A stretch of DNA of 64,000 nucleotides from Aquitalea pelogenes (GCF_001515305.1 NZ_LNQV01000018.1:18036-82035); one strand, 5' to 3'; positions 39,661 through 49,025 are shown, counted from the first letter of the stretch. Translations and numbers: made by a program. Notes: generated from the sequence alone by a model not told the origin.

Positions 39661-39774
39661 TCAGAGCGGCTGACATTAGCGTAGCGTTCTTAGGGCAAGG
39701 CGCGCCGACGCCGACACTACAAGGGAACGGCAAGGAGGCGCAACGCAGCTGCAAGGGCTTTGTCAGCGGCGCTT
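39661..39774 (+). repeat. Dispersed MITE-like repeat, copy 1
   Basis: Shares the core GCAAGGCGCGCCGAC and GGCAAGGAGGCGCAACGCAG with copies 2 and 3. The left end has AGAGCGGCTGACA and the right end TGTCAGCGGCGCT, an imperfect inverted repeat. It fills the gap between two convergent genes and its right end reaches the endA stop codon at 39773-39775. Confidence 0.8.
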
Positions 39775-40627
39775 ACTGGCATAGTTCCGCCAGCCGCTGC
39801 GGCTGGCTGACCAGGTAATTGCCCTCCCCTTGCAGGCTGACAATGCGCGCATTGCGGCGTGTCTCCCAGCTGTCCACCGGGTACTGCCTTGCCCAGGCAC
39901 ACATCAGTTGCCGGTCCTGCCGGCTCATGTTCAAACCGTAGCGCTGATGCATGTACAAGGTAATGCGGGCAGCACGCCCGCGCACTTCCTCGCGCGGTTG
40001 CACCCTCTTGCCGGCAAAGTCCACCACCGTGCCGCACTGGCCGTAGATGCGCACAGGCTGCTTTGACCAGGCGCCATAAGACAGATTGCTGCGATCGGCA
40101 TTCACCTCGCCCACGGCCGGAACCAGATTGTTCAGATCCCCCTCCGCCTGCCGGAAAACCGCATCATTGGTCGCGCAATTCTTGCGTCCACCTGCCTGCC
40201 AGCACTGGCGCTGATGTCCCAGCACCCAGGCCGGCACCACATGTTCCCATTCGATACGCTTGGCCCGCTCCGGATTCTTGCGTGGCACATAGCCACAGGA
40301 CAGCCAGTCCACCTCTTTGCCCTCATATGAGCAACCGCAGTAGAAATCCTGCTGCATGCCGGCAAATACCCTGGGCAATACACGTTTGGCGGCGATGAAG
40401 TCGCGGTGCCCCACAGCCTTTTCTCCACGCACCAGCGGCGATAGCTCCACCTTGTCCTGAGCCCGATCCGCCCGTGCGGATTGGCCTGTGCCGCTTACAT
40501 CCAGCTGGCGCACAACTGTTTCGCCCAACTGGGCCAGTGTTTTCACTTCGCGCGGCAGTTTGACCGCTCCGTCCTTGTCACAAGCGCCCAGCGCCAGTAG
40601 CAAGACGGCTAATACCAGTTTTCTCAT
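39773..40627 (-). CDS. endA: Endonuclease I family nuclease
   Basis: Secreted or periplasmic non-specific endonuclease of 284 residues. The N-terminus MRKLVLAVLLLALGAC is a signal peptide with a lipobox-like LGAC, so it may be a lipoprotein. The catalytic region has RIEWEHVVPAWVLGHQRQCW and GDLNNLVPAVGEVNADRSN, typical of the His-Cys/ββα-metal endonuclease I group. The start at 40627 matches the signal peptide; an upstream in-frame ATG would bury it. Confidence 0.9.
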   Translation of the reverse strand: MRKLVLAVLLLALGACDKDGAVKLPREVKTLAQLGETVVRQLDVSGTGQSARADRAQDKVELSPLVRGEKAVGHRDFIAAKRVLPRVFAGMQQDFYCGCSYEGKEVDWLSCGYVPRKNPERAKRIEWEHVVPAWVLGHQRQCWQAGGRKNCATNDAVFRQAEGDLNNLVPAVGEVNADRSNLSYGAWSKQPVRIYGQCGTVVDFAGKRVQPREEVRGRAARITLYMHQRYGLNMSRQDRQLMCAWARQYPVDSWETRRNARIVSLQGEGNYLVSQPQRLAELCQ

Positions 40628-40819
40628 TGTTGGCAAGGCCAGCAACATGCCATTTCGTACTGGCCACATCCTGTACTTTAGGGAGGGGCACTATAACCGC
40701 AGCCAGACCATTTTCAAACCATCTGCGGTAGAGATCTGCCAGCAACCGGCACGCCGCCTGCGTTACAATCCCGCCATCAGGCCAGTTGGCCTGGCCATTC
40801 ACAGCAGATCAGGTCCCGC

Positions 40820-41839
40820 ATGTCCAGAAAACCCCGCTTGCGTTCCGGCACTGGCATCACCATGCATGATGTCGGCCAGGCCGCCGGTGTCAGCGCCATT
40901 ACCGTCTCACGCGCCTTGCACTCGCCAGAGCGCGTGTCTCCCGCCCTGCGTGAGAAAATCCTGCAGGTGGTGGAACAGCTGGGCTATGTGCCCAACCGCT
41001 CTGCGCGCCAGCTGGCCTCGGCCCGCTCCCATACCGTACTGGTGCTGATTCCCTCACTGAGCAATACCGTTTTCATTGATGCACTGGCCGGCATCGAATC
41101 GGTGTTGCAGCCGGCCGGTTACCAGATGCTGATCGGCAATACCCATTACAGCGACAGCGAGGAACTGGCCCTGCTGCGTGCCTATTTGCAGCACAGCCCG
41201 GACGGCCTGCTTGTTACCGGGCTGAACCAGTTGCCCGCATTCCGCCAGATCGTCGCGCAGCAGGCACTGCCCGCGGTGTACATGATGGATTTGAGTGAAG
41301 ACGACAGGCCCTGTGTCGGCTTTTCCCAGGAAGCCGCTGGTGCCAGCATGACCCGCCATCTGCTGGAGCGCGGCAAGCGCCGTATCGCCTTTCTGGGTGC
41401 ACAGCTGGATGAACGGGTGATCAAGCGGCTGCATGGCTACCGTTTGGCATTGCAAGAGGCCGGCTGTCACGACCCGGCGCTGGAATGGCTGAACCCGTCA
41501 CCCTCCAGCATGCAGATGGGTGCCGACATGCTGGATGCGCTGCTGGCTGCCCACCCTGACTGTGACGGTATTTTCTGCTGCAATGACGACCTGGCCATCG
41601 GTGCGATTGCCCGCTGTCAGCAACGCGGCATCGCTGTGCCCGCGCAACTGGCCATCGGCGGCTTCAACGACCTGCAAGCCGCCGCCTGGACCACACCAGC
41701 CCTCAGCAGCATTGCCACGCCACGCTTTGACATTGGCGTGGCTGCCGCACGCCTGTTGCTGCAACAGCTGAACGGCGAAGCCATGACGTCGCAAAAGCTG
41801 GATCTGGGCTTCCAGCTCAAGATACGCGGCAGTTCCTGA
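40820..41839 (+). CDS. gntR: LacI-family gluconate repressor
   Basis: A 339-residue LacI/GalR-type repressor with an N-terminal helix-turn-helix (MHDVGQAAGVSAITVSRALH, residues 15-34) and a periplasmic-binding-like sensor domain. It resembles GntR, which represses gluconate uptake and phosphorylation genes and is released by gluconate. gntK and a transporter follow directly, and two perfect copies of the expected operator lie between gntR and gntK. Confidence 0.9.
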   Translation: MSRKPRLRSGTGITMHDVGQAAGVSAITVSRALHSPERVSPALREKILQVVEQLGYVPNRSARQLASARSHTVLVLIPSLSNTVFIDALAGIESVLQPAGYQMLIGNTHYSDSEELALLRAYLQHSPDGLLVTGLNQLPAFRQIVAQQALPAVYMMDLSEDDRPCVGFSQEAAGASMTRHLLERGKRRIAFLGAQLDERVIKRLHGYRLALQEAGCHDPALEWLNPSPSSMQMGADMLDALLAAHPDCDGIFCCNDDLAIGAIARCQQRGIAVPAQLAIGGFNDLQAAAWTTPALSSIATPRFDIGVAAARLLLQQLNGEAMTSQKLDLGFQLKIRGSS

Positions 41840-41927
41840 GCGCCGTCCCGCACAAGCTGCAAGCCCCCTGTCCGCCCATACTGGCATTGCTGCCATGCAG
41901 CACATGATTTGATTGCCGCGCCGATAT

Positions 41928-41941
41928 TGTTAGCGCTAACA
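41928..41941. promoter_or_regulatory. GntR operator 1
   Basis: TGTTAGCGCTAACA, a perfect 14-bp palindrome with the central CG typical of LacI-family sites. Identical to operator 2, 53 bp downstream; five turns apart, which would allow looping between two repressor dimers. Confidence 0.85.
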
Positions 41942-41980
41942 TCGCGCCAGATTGTTCAGGCAAATTTTTTTATCTCAATT

Positions 41981-41994
41981 TGTTAGCGCTAACA
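41981..41994. promoter_or_regulatory. GntR operator 2, overlapping the gntK start codon
   Basis: A second perfect TGTTAGCGCTAACA. Its last base is the A of the gntK ATG, so the operator occupies the place of a ribosome-binding site. This leaves no Shine-Dalgarno sequence for gntK. Confidence 0.85.
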
Positions 41995-42515
41995 TGAAAA
42001 CTCCGAACATTGTGGTGATGGGCGTGGCCGGCTGCGGCAAGAGCAGCCTGGGCCAGGCACTGGCTGCCGCCCTGTCATCCACCTACATCGAAGGCGACCG
42101 CTTTCATCCACCGGAAAACATTGCCCGCATGCAGGCAGGCATTGCCCTGACCGACGCCGACCGCGCCGGCTGGCTGGCACAGCTGGCCGCGCAACTGGCC
42201 AAGGCCAGGGCAGAACAACAAGCCGTGGTGCTGGCCTGTTCAGCCCTCAAGCAGCGCTACCGCGACACCCTGCGCAGCGGCGACCCGGACTTGCTGCTGG
42301 TGCACCTCAAAGGTGACAAGGCGGTCATTGCCGAGCGCATGGCGGCCCGTGACGCCCATTTCATGCCGACTTCACTGCTGGACAGCCAGTTTGCCGACCT
42401 GGAGCCACCGGAAGCACAGCGCGAAAACGTCATCACGCTGGATGTCAGCCAGCCCCTGAGCACCTTGCTGCAACACAGCTTGCAGCAGATAGCACAACGT
42501 CAGTCCCAAGCATAA
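41994..42515 (+). CDS. gntK: Gluconokinase
   Basis: Phosphorylates gluconate to 6-phosphogluconate. The protein has 173 residues with the P-loop VVMGVAGCGKSSLGQAL, IEGDRFHPPENIARMQAG and LACSALKQRYRDTLR, all typical of GntK. The start at 41994 is fixed by the family N-terminus (MKTPNIVVMG). No ribosome site is visible because operator 2 ends on the start codon; the mRNA may be leaderless or nearly so. A transporter gene follows after 27 bp. Confidence 0.95.
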   Translation: MKTPNIVVMGVAGCGKSSLGQALAAALSSTYIEGDRFHPPENIARMQAGIALTDADRAGWLAQLAAQLAKARAEQQAVVLACSALKQRYRDTLRSGDPDLLLVHLKGDKAVIAERMAARDAHFMPTSLLDSQFADLEPPEAQRENVITLDVSQPLSTLLQHSLQQIAQRQSQA

Positions 42516-42542
42516 AAACCGAGACAACAGAGGAGACTTCAG

Positions 42543-43853
42543 GTGACACAACAATCCACTCCACATCGCAGCACACCACGCCGCTGGCGCATTGGCGGAC
42601 TACTGGGCATTGGCGTTCTGGTGAATTACTTCGACCGCATCAGCCTGTCTGTCGCCGCTCCGCAGTTACAGCAGGAATTTCATCTCTCCAGCAGCGACCT
42701 GGGGGTTTTGTTCAGTGCCTTTTTCTGGACCTATGCCTTATTGCAGATTCCGACCGGGCTGATCCTCGACCGCTTTGGCGTGACCCGCGTCGGGCGCTGG
42801 GGTGCCTTGTTATGGGGAGTGGCCTCCACCCTGACCGCCTGTGCCGGTGGATTCGGCGGCGTGTTTGTCGCCCGCGCCTTGCTGGGCGTGGCCGAAGCAC
42901 CGGGCTTTCCGGTCAGTGCCAAGGCTACCGGCTACTGGTTTCCGCGCCGCGAACGCGCGATGGCAACGGCCTTGTTCGATGCGGCAGCCAAGTTTTCCAA
43001 TGTGATTGGCGTGCCGCTGGTTGCCCTGACCGTGGTGAACCTTGGCTGGCGCTGGGGCTTTGGCCTTACCGCCCTGCTCAGCCTGGCGTACTTTGTCGCC
43101 TTTACCCTGATTTATCGTGACCCCAGCCAGGACAGCAAATTGTCGGCCGAGGAATACCGCCACATCACCGAAGGCGGTGCCGCCGCCGAAGGGGTAAGCC
43201 AGGCCGGATCGCTGGCCATGCTGGGCTACCTGTTACGCCAGCGCAAGGTATGGGGTTTGTCCATCGGCTTTGCCGCCTATGGCTATGTGTTTTACCTGTT
43301 TCTCACCTGGCTGCCCGGCTATCTGGTGCAGACCATGCACATGAGCATTCTGAAATCGGCCAGCTATGCGGCCATCCCGTGGATATTCGCCACCCTGGCC
43401 GACCTCCTGGTGGGCGGCTGGCTGATTGACCACCTGATTGCCCGTGGCCATGACGAAACCCGGGTGCGCAAGGGCGTATTGCTGGGTGGCATGCTGCTGG
43501 GGCTTGCCGTATTCGGCACCACCACGACCAGCGACCCGCTGATTGCCATTGTGTGGATCAGCATCGCCCTGAGCGGGCTGGCTGCCGCTGCGCCGGTAGG
43601 CTGGTCGCTGCCCTCGCTGATTGCGCCGCGTGGCGGTACTGGTACGGTGGGCGGCATCATGAATTTTGCCAACAACATGATGGGCGCGGTGGCACCGATT
43701 GTTACCGGCATCATCGTGGGCAATACCCACTCCTTTACCAACGCCTTCCTGATTGCCGGTTTCATGCTGTTGATCGGGGTGCTGTCCTTCCTCTTCCTGC
43801 TGGGTCGCATTGAGCCCATTGCAGAACCACCAAGCACGGGCGGCGCAGCCTGA
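42543..43853 (+). CDS. MFS transporter, ACS family, probable gluconate/sugar-acid uptake
   Basis: A 436-residue permease with twelve predicted membrane helices. The signature NYFDRISLSVAAPQLQQEF and the loop LDRFGVTRVGRWGALLWG place it in the anion:cation symporter group, which takes up sugar acids such as hexuronates, galactarate or gluconate. The start is GTG at 42543 with GAGGAG 7 nt upstream. It sits where gntP-type permeases usually occur. Substrate is inferred from the operon. Confidence 0.85.
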   Translation: MTQQSTPHRSTPRRWRIGGLLGIGVLVNYFDRISLSVAAPQLQQEFHLSSSDLGVLFSAFFWTYALLQIPTGLILDRFGVTRVGRWGALLWGVASTLTACAGGFGGVFVARALLGVAEAPGFPVSAKATGYWFPRRERAMATALFDAAAKFSNVIGVPLVALTVVNLGWRWGFGLTALLSLAYFVAFTLIYRDPSQDSKLSAEEYRHITEGGAAAEGVSQAGSLAMLGYLLRQRKVWGLSIGFAAYGYVFYLFLTWLPGYLVQTMHMSILKSASYAAIPWIFATLADLLVGGWLIDHLIARGHDETRVRKGVLLGGMLLGLAVFGTTTTSDPLIAIVWISIALSGLAAAAPVGWSLPSLIAPRGGTGTVGGIMNFANNMMGAVAPIVTGIIVGNTHSFTNAFLIAGFMLLIGVLSFLFLLGRIEPIAEPPSTGGAA

Positions 43854-43886
43854 GTCAAGGCTGATACTGGCTGCACGGTTTGCAAG

Positions 43887-43909
43887 CGACCCGCCTGGCG
43901 GGTCGTTTT
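43887..43909 (+). terminator. Terminator after the gluconate operon
   Basis: CGACCCGC (43887-43894) pairs with GCGGGTCG (43898-43905), followed by TTTT. It lies 34 bp past the transporter stop. Confidence 0.75.
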
Positions 43910-44071
43910 GCTGTCAATGCCGCAGTGCCTGTGTGAATGGCCAGTTCCATCTGACAGCTCAGGCTGTAAATATCGCCAGGTCGCCAAGCAAGCAACCGTT
44001 ACAGGCAGACCCCCCGGCTGCTGTTGGCGCGCTATGCCGGCCACACCCATTCACCCCGCTGAGGAGTTCAC

Positions 44072-44575
44072 ATGGAACAGCATCACGCCAGTGTTTTCAT
44101 TTATCCAACTCACGCAGAAGCCGAAAAAGCCATCCGCATCCTGGACCGCGCCGGTTTCGACATCAAGCAACTGTCCATCATCGGCAAGGGTTATCACAGC
44201 GAAGAACATCCGGTCGGGTTTTACACCACCAGCGAAAAGATCAAGACCTGGGGTGGTGTTGGCGCATTCTGGGGCGGCCTGTGGGGGCTGCTGTTTGCCC
44301 CCGCCGTCTTTCTGCTGCCAGGCGTCGGGCTGGTTGCCATGGCAGGCCCGATCGTCACCACCCTGGTCAGCGCCGTGGAAGGTGCCGTGGTGGTTGGCGG
44401 GGTTTCCGCCCTGGCGGCAGCACTCACCAAACTGGGCGTGAAGAAAGAAGACGCCGTGGAGTACGAGTCGGCACTGAAAGCTGACAAATACGTGCTGCTG
44501 GTGCACGGTTCTGCCGCCGATCAGGACAAGGCACAAACCATCCTGAGCAATGCCGACGCCTGGAAATCTGCCTGA
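44072..44575 (+). CDS. YflT/DUF1269-like stress protein
   Basis: A 167-residue protein: an N-terminal small alpha/beta domain (SVFIYPTHAEAEKAIRILDRAGFDIKQLSIIGKGY) of the general-stress YflT type, then a glycine-rich hydrophobic stretch (about 63-113) that probably inserts in the membrane, then a return to a beta strand (KYVLLVHGSA). GAGGAG lies upstream of the ATG. Role unknown; family is linked to stress responses. Confidence 0.75.
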   Translation: MEQHHASVFIYPTHAEAEKAIRILDRAGFDIKQLSIIGKGYHSEEHPVGFYTTSEKIKTWGGVGAFWGGLWGLLFAPAVFLLPGVGLVAMAGPIVTTLVSAVEGAVVVGGVSALAAALTKLGVKKEDAVEYESALKADKYVLLVHGSAADQDKAQTILSNADAWKSA

Positions 44576-44618
44576 TATCCCCTGCCGCCAGTGCGCAGCT
44601 GCGCCTTGGCGGCAGTTT

Positions 44619-44909
44619 TCAATCCAGCGCGTGCAACAGTTTCACTTCCACCGGCACCGCCAGCTTGTCGGCCACCCAGGCCCGGTAAGCCTGGTAATGC
44701 GCAGAAGCGCGATGGGCCTCCACCGCAGCCATGTCACGGTAGCGTTCAAACACATGCAGCACGTCGACTGCACCCTCTTCCTGCAATACCTGGTACACCT
44801 CACAGCCTGCTTCCGCCAGACTGTCCCGCTGCATGTCACGCATGGCATCACGCAGCGCCTGGCTGTGCTCAGGCAGGCAACGCAAACTGGCAAAGATAAA
44901 TACGCTCAT
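44619..44909 (-). CDS. Antibiotic-biosynthesis monooxygenase-like protein (YgiN type)
   Basis: A 96-residue ABM-domain protein with the ferredoxin-like dimer fold. The opening MSVFIFASLRCLPEHSQALRD and the central CEVYQVLQEEGAVDVLHVFERYRD are typical. Members act as small quinone or polyketide monooxygenases, or on heme. The substrate is unknown. Single-gene unit. Confidence 0.8.
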   Translation of the reverse strand: MSVFIFASLRCLPEHSQALRDAMRDMQRDSLAEAGCEVYQVLQEEGAVDVLHVFERYRDMAAVEAHRASAHYQAYRAWVADKLAVPVEVKLLHALD

Positions 44910-45100
44910 GTTTTCCCCCTGGAATAAACCGCTTTGCGGTCGTCAATCATACTGCAAAGCAGCAGTGCCAGACTGTAGCTGCGCCCAGCCCCTTTGCTGA
45001 CGACATTGCATGGACCACAAACCAAGCAATTGCTTGCTTGCATATATTTGTGACTGGTAAGGTGATGGCTTCAAACAACACGACACGGGAGAAACTGCAA

Positions 45101-46282
45101 ATGAAACAACGCGATATCGTGGTATTGAGTGCCGTGCGTTCGGCGATCGGTACGTTTGGCGGCGGCCTGAGCCACCTGGAACCGGCCGAACTGGGCGGCA
45201 TGGTGATGAAGGAAGCCGTGCTGCGTTCCGGCGCAGACGCCAGCAAGATTCACCACGTAACAGTGGGCAATTGCATTCCGACAGAAAGCCGCTATGCCTA
45301 TGTGGCACGGCTGGCTTCGATTGCGGCCGGTTTGCCGATGGAATCTGTCGCCATGGCAGTCAACCGCCTGTGTGGTTCCGGCCTGCAAGCCGTGGTGTCC
45401 AGCGCCCAGGCCATCATGCTGGGTGACTGTGACTATGCCATCGGCGGCGGGGTGGAAGTGATGTCGCGAGCCGGCTACCTGTTGCCGCAATTGCGCAGCG
45501 GTGCGCGCATGGGCGACGTCAAGGCGCTGGACATGATGACCGCCGCGCTGACCGACCCCTTCGGTGTGGGCCACATGGGCATTACCGCCGAGAACCTGGT
45601 GGACAAATGGCAGCTCAGCCGCGAAGAACAAGACCAGTTCGCCCTGGTTTCGCAACAGCGCGCGGCCGCCGCCATTGCCGATGGCCGCTTTGCCAGCCAG
45701 ATCGTCCCCATCGTCAGCCAGACCCGCAAGGGTGAAGTGGTATTCGATACCGACGAACATCCGCGTGCCACCACGCTGGAGGCGCTGGCCAAGATGAAAC
45801 CGGCATTCAAGAAGGACGGCTCGGTCACCGCAGGCAATGCCTCGGGCATCAATGATGGTGCGGCCTTCCTGGTGCTGGCCAGTGCCGAAGCCGCCACCGC
45901 AGCCGGACAGCAGCCAATGGCACGGCTGGTTTCCTACGCGGTGTGTGGCGTGCCCAACCACATCATGGGCGAAGGCCCGATTCCTGCCACCCGCGCTGCC
46001 TTGCAACGCGCAGGGCTGACGCTGGACCAGATGGATGTGATCGAATCGAACGAGGCCTTTGCCGCGCAATCGCTGGCCGTGTGCAAGGCGCTGGAGCTGG
46101 ACCCGGCCCGTGCCAACCCCAATGGCGGAGCTATTGCCCTGGGCCACCCGATTGGTGCCAGCGGTGCCGTGATTGCCACCAAGGCCTTGTACGAACTGCA
46201 ACGCATCAATGGCCGTTATGCACTGGTCACCATGTGTATTGGCGGTGGACAAGGCATTGCCGTCATTTTCGAACGGCTCTGA
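45101..46282 (+). CDS. Acetyl-CoA C-acyltransferase (beta-ketothiolase)
   Basis: A 393-residue thiolase that condenses acetyl-CoA units or cleaves 3-ketoacyl-CoA. The nucleophile is Cys91 in NRLCGSGLQAV; NEAFAAQ, GHPIGASGA and CIGGGQG supply the other active-site loops. The start at 45101 (MKQRDIVVLSAVR) matches the family and has GGGAG about 9 nt upstream; the longer frame adds unrelated residues. It could serve polyhydroxybutyrate (phaA or bktB) or fatty-acid metabolism. No partner genes are adjacent. Confidence 0.92.
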   Translation: MKQRDIVVLSAVRSAIGTFGGGLSHLEPAELGGMVMKEAVLRSGADASKIHHVTVGNCIPTESRYAYVARLASIAAGLPMESVAMAVNRLCGSGLQAVVSSAQAIMLGDCDYAIGGGVEVMSRAGYLLPQLRSGARMGDVKALDMMTAALTDPFGVGHMGITAENLVDKWQLSREEQDQFALVSQQRAAAAIADGRFASQIVPIVSQTRKGEVVFDTDEHPRATTLEALAKMKPAFKKDGSVTAGNASGINDGAAFLVLASAEAATAAGQQPMARLVSYAVCGVPNHIMGEGPIPATRAALQRAGLTLDQMDVIESNEAFAAQSLAVCKALELDPARANPNGGAIALGHPIGASGAVIATKALYELQRINGRYALVTMCIGGGQGIAVIFERL

Positions 46283-46301
46283 TCCTGCGCCATTGCACTG
46301 C

Positions 46302-46327
46302 AACCGCCCGCCTGCCGGGCGGTTTTT
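46302..46327 (+). terminator. Terminator after the thiolase gene
   Basis: AACCGCCCG (46302-46310) pairs with CGGGCGGTT (46316-46324), followed by TTT, 20 bp past the stop. Confidence 0.8.
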
Positions 46328-46481
46328 GCTTGCCACTCTCTGCGGCAGGACAAGCAAGATGCATATTCAATACACATATACGGTTTTGGCCCTATAAAAT
46401 GGCAGTAGCGTAGCGCTCTGTACAGCCTGCCAGTTGACTCTTTACTCCAACCCCCATGGGCCATCAAGCCGAAAGGTTGCC

Positions 46482-47522
46482 ATGGCAATCAAACGCACAC
46501 TGCTGATAGTGCTGATGCTGGCCAGCCAAGGCCTGGCGCCGGCATTGGCTGAGCAGCGCTGGGACGGCCCACGCAGTGGACCACCCCGGCAGCCGGGCCA
46601 TTATCAGGTGCTGTATCTGGCGCAGGATCTGCGCAATGGCGGCATTGCCGGCAGCTATCGTGCCTTTGCCTCTGCCGCTGCGGTATTGGGATGGCAGTTA
46701 CAGATGATCGATGGCAAGGGCAGCAGTGCGCTGCTGCGCCAGGCGCTGGCCAGCGCGATTGAACAACGACGGGTGCAAGGGGTGATTCTGGGTGGCATTG
46801 CCGCCAGCGACCTGAGGGTGGAAATCGGTGCGGCCAGGCAGGCCGGCATTCCGCTGGTTGGCTGGCATGCCACCGCCACGCCCGGAGCACAGGACGGCTT
46901 GTTTTTCAATGTCACCACCGACCCGCAGGAAGTGGCGCGGCTGGCCACCAGCTATGTCATCCAGCAAAGCCAGGGCAAGGCTGGCGTGGTGATCTTCAAC
47001 GACGAGCGCTTTGACATTGCCAATGCCAAAACCCGCTTCATGCAGCAGACACTGGCACAGTGCAAGACCTGCAAATTGCTGAGCGTGGAAAACATCCCCA
47101 TCAACCATGCGGCAGAACGGATGGATGCGGTGGTCAGGCAGTTGAACCAGCGCTATGGCAAGCAATGGACGCACACGCTGGCCATCAATGATGTCTATTT
47201 CGATGAAATGAACTATCCGCTGCTGCATGTGCAGCGTGCGGACATCCGCAATGTCTCCGCCGGAGACGGTTCCAGCAAGGCCATCACCCGTATCCGCGCC
47301 GGTTTGTCACAACAAAGTGCAACCGTGGCCGAACCACTTGCGGCGCAAGGCTGGCAGATGGCAGACGAACTCAACCGCGCCTTTGCCCATGCCAGCCCCA
47401 GCGGCTATGCCAGCAAACCCATCCTGCTTACTCGTGAGGTGTTGCAACAGCTGGGCGAGCAGGACATTGATGCCGCCCTGCCCTACCAGCAAGCCTATCG
47501 CGCCATCTGGCGCTTGCGTTAA
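46482..47522 (+). CDS. Orphan periplasmic sugar-binding-like protein
   Basis: A 346-residue protein with a Sec signal peptide (MAIKRTLLIVLMLASQGLAPALA) and a periplasmic-binding type I fold similar to ribose/galactose binding proteins (VQGVILGGIAASDLR, AGIPLVGWHATATPG, THTLAINDVYFDEMN). No transporter membrane or ATPase genes are adjacent, so it could feed a distant ABC transporter or act as the sensor of a signalling system. AAAGG lies 6 nt upstream of the start. Confidence 0.78.
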   Translation: MAIKRTLLIVLMLASQGLAPALAEQRWDGPRSGPPRQPGHYQVLYLAQDLRNGGIAGSYRAFASAAAVLGWQLQMIDGKGSSALLRQALASAIEQRRVQGVILGGIAASDLRVEIGAARQAGIPLVGWHATATPGAQDGLFFNVTTDPQEVARLATSYVIQQSQGKAGVVIFNDERFDIANAKTRFMQQTLAQCKTCKLLSVENIPINHAAERMDAVVRQLNQRYGKQWTHTLAINDVYFDEMNYPLLHVQRADIRNVSAGDGSSKAITRIRAGLSQQSATVAEPLAAQGWQMADELNRAFAHASPSGYASKPILLTREVLQQLGEQDIDAALPYQQAYRAIWRLR

Positions 47523-47540
47523 GCCACGCTTGCTGCCCAC

Positions 47541-48818
47541 TCAGGCCAGCAGCTTGCGCTCGGTCTTTCCGTATTTGAGCGACTTTTCATCCGGCAACAT
47601 CAAACCGGTGGCCTCGTCTCGCCCTTGCAGGATGAAGCGCGCCTGCGGCTGACCCAGTTGCTGGGCGGCCAGCTGGCTGTCTGCGCCGATTTCACCCTTT
47701 TTCATGCGGTTGACGATCAGCCCCACCGAGGTATCGGCAAAGTCACGCAGCATCCAGGCATCGCCATCGCTGTCGCCAGCCACCAGTACCGGGCCATAAC
47801 CCTTTTTCGCCTGCAACTGCTGGCGGATGCCCACGGTCTTGCCCGGTCCCCAGTTGAAATGCCAGCCCGGCAGATAGCGGTCGGTGTATTTGCCATCGGC
47901 CATGTCCAGTCGCAGGCCGATGACATTTTCCGCTGGCACGCCGTAGCCAAAATCCTCATGACCGGCAAACACCCGCACCACATCGTCAATTGACGCGGTG
48001 CTGACATACACATCAATGCCGTTGGCGCGCAGGGTATGCATCAGGCCGCGGATTTCCTCATGCACGCGGATGCCATGAAAATGGGTGTCGGCCACTACCC
48101 CGGCCTTGCCCGGCAGGGTTTCCGGGCTTTGGTAACGCACCTTGCGCAGGCCATCCCCCAGCGCCGCCTTGTTGGACGCCATGGCCATGGCCTGCAGTTC
48201 GGCCGTACTCATGTTCTTGTAGAAATAGATGATCCACTTGTAGCCGATTTCCAGCGGGAAGCTGTCGCAGATGGCGTCATACATGAAGTAAAGCTTGGCG
48301 CGGAAATCCTTGAACTGGTCGCTGGCCTGCACGTCTTCCAGGCTGCGGCTGCCGGCCAGGCCCTGATAGTTGGCATATAGCCAGCGATAGTCCGCCACCA
48401 CGTCGGCCGCGATGTCGGCCATGCGTACCGGCTTGCCATCCACCGTCTTGTAGTCGGCCATGAAGGTTTCATCCGGCACGTCACGCCACACGACCTGGTG
48501 GAACTCCTCCGGCGTCAGCTTGTACTGCAAGTGGTTGATCTGGTACATCAGCAAGGCTTCTTCACAGTCATTCATGATGCAGGTGTTATCCCAGTCGAAC
48601 ACGGCGTAAGGCTTGCGGTCGGCGCGGTAAGCGGGGCTGTGACGGCCATGCTGGTCCAGCAGCAATTGCAGGCGCGCCGCATTGCGAGGTGACCAGCGTG
48701 CGGTATCCAGCGGAACACTGGCCGTACTGCTCTGTGCACGGGCTGATGAAGAGGCCAGCAACAAGGGGCTGCTGGCGGATACGGCGGCAAGGGCGTGAAT
48801 GAACTGGCGGCGTTGCAT
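47541..48818 (-). CDS. Tat-exported HAD-family phosphatase
   Basis: A 425-residue secreted phosphatase. The N-terminus MQRRQFIHALAAVSASSPLLL has a twin-arginine motif, followed by an Ala/Ser-rich signal to about residue 30. HAD motif I is AVFDWDNTCIMND, with the nucleophilic and acid aspartates; motif IV is VAGDSDGDAWMLRDF. It resembles phosphorylcholine phosphatases of the Pseudomonas PchP type, which are exported HAD enzymes; that specificity is inferred. The start at 48818 has GGGAGA 5-6 nt upstream. It is divergent from a DeoR regulator. Confidence 0.8.
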   Translation of the reverse strand: MQRRQFIHALAAVSASSPLLLASSSARAQSSTASVPLDTARWSPRNAARLQLLLDQHGRHSPAYRADRKPYAVFDWDNTCIMNDCEEALLMYQINHLQYKLTPEEFHQVVWRDVPDETFMADYKTVDGKPVRMADIAADVVADYRWLYANYQGLAGSRSLEDVQASDQFKDFRAKLYFMYDAICDSFPLEIGYKWIIYFYKNMSTAELQAMAMASNKAALGDGLRKVRYQSPETLPGKAGVVADTHFHGIRVHEEIRGLMHTLRANGIDVYVSTASIDDVVRVFAGHEDFGYGVPAENVIGLRLDMADGKYTDRYLPGWHFNWGPGKTVGIRQQLQAKKGYGPVLVAGDSDGDAWMLRDFADTSVGLIVNRMKKGEIGADSQLAAQQLGQPQARFILQGRDEATGLMLPDEKSLKYGKTERKLLA

Positions 48819-48968
48819 GGTATCTCCCGATCCGGATGACAAAGGAAGACGGGAGGCCATGCCAGCCCGTCAGCATGGCCAGCATAATAAACACCCAATA
48901 TTACAACTTTGCCACAAAAGTACACAAAGCGCGCAAATCCGACCTGCAAATCCCAGCAGGCGACCGGC

Positions 48969-48997
48969 TTGACAGGGCAGCTAAGCCAGGGAGAATG
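48969..48997 (+). promoter_or_regulatory. Promoter candidate for the DeoR regulator
   Basis: A perfect -35 TTGACA (48969-48974) with AGAATG (48992-48997) at 17-bp spacing, a weak -10. It lies in the 207-bp divergent region shared with the HAD phosphatase gene. Confidence 0.45.
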
Positions 48998-49025
48998 AGC
49001 AGGCACTTATCAGGTGGAGAAGCCC

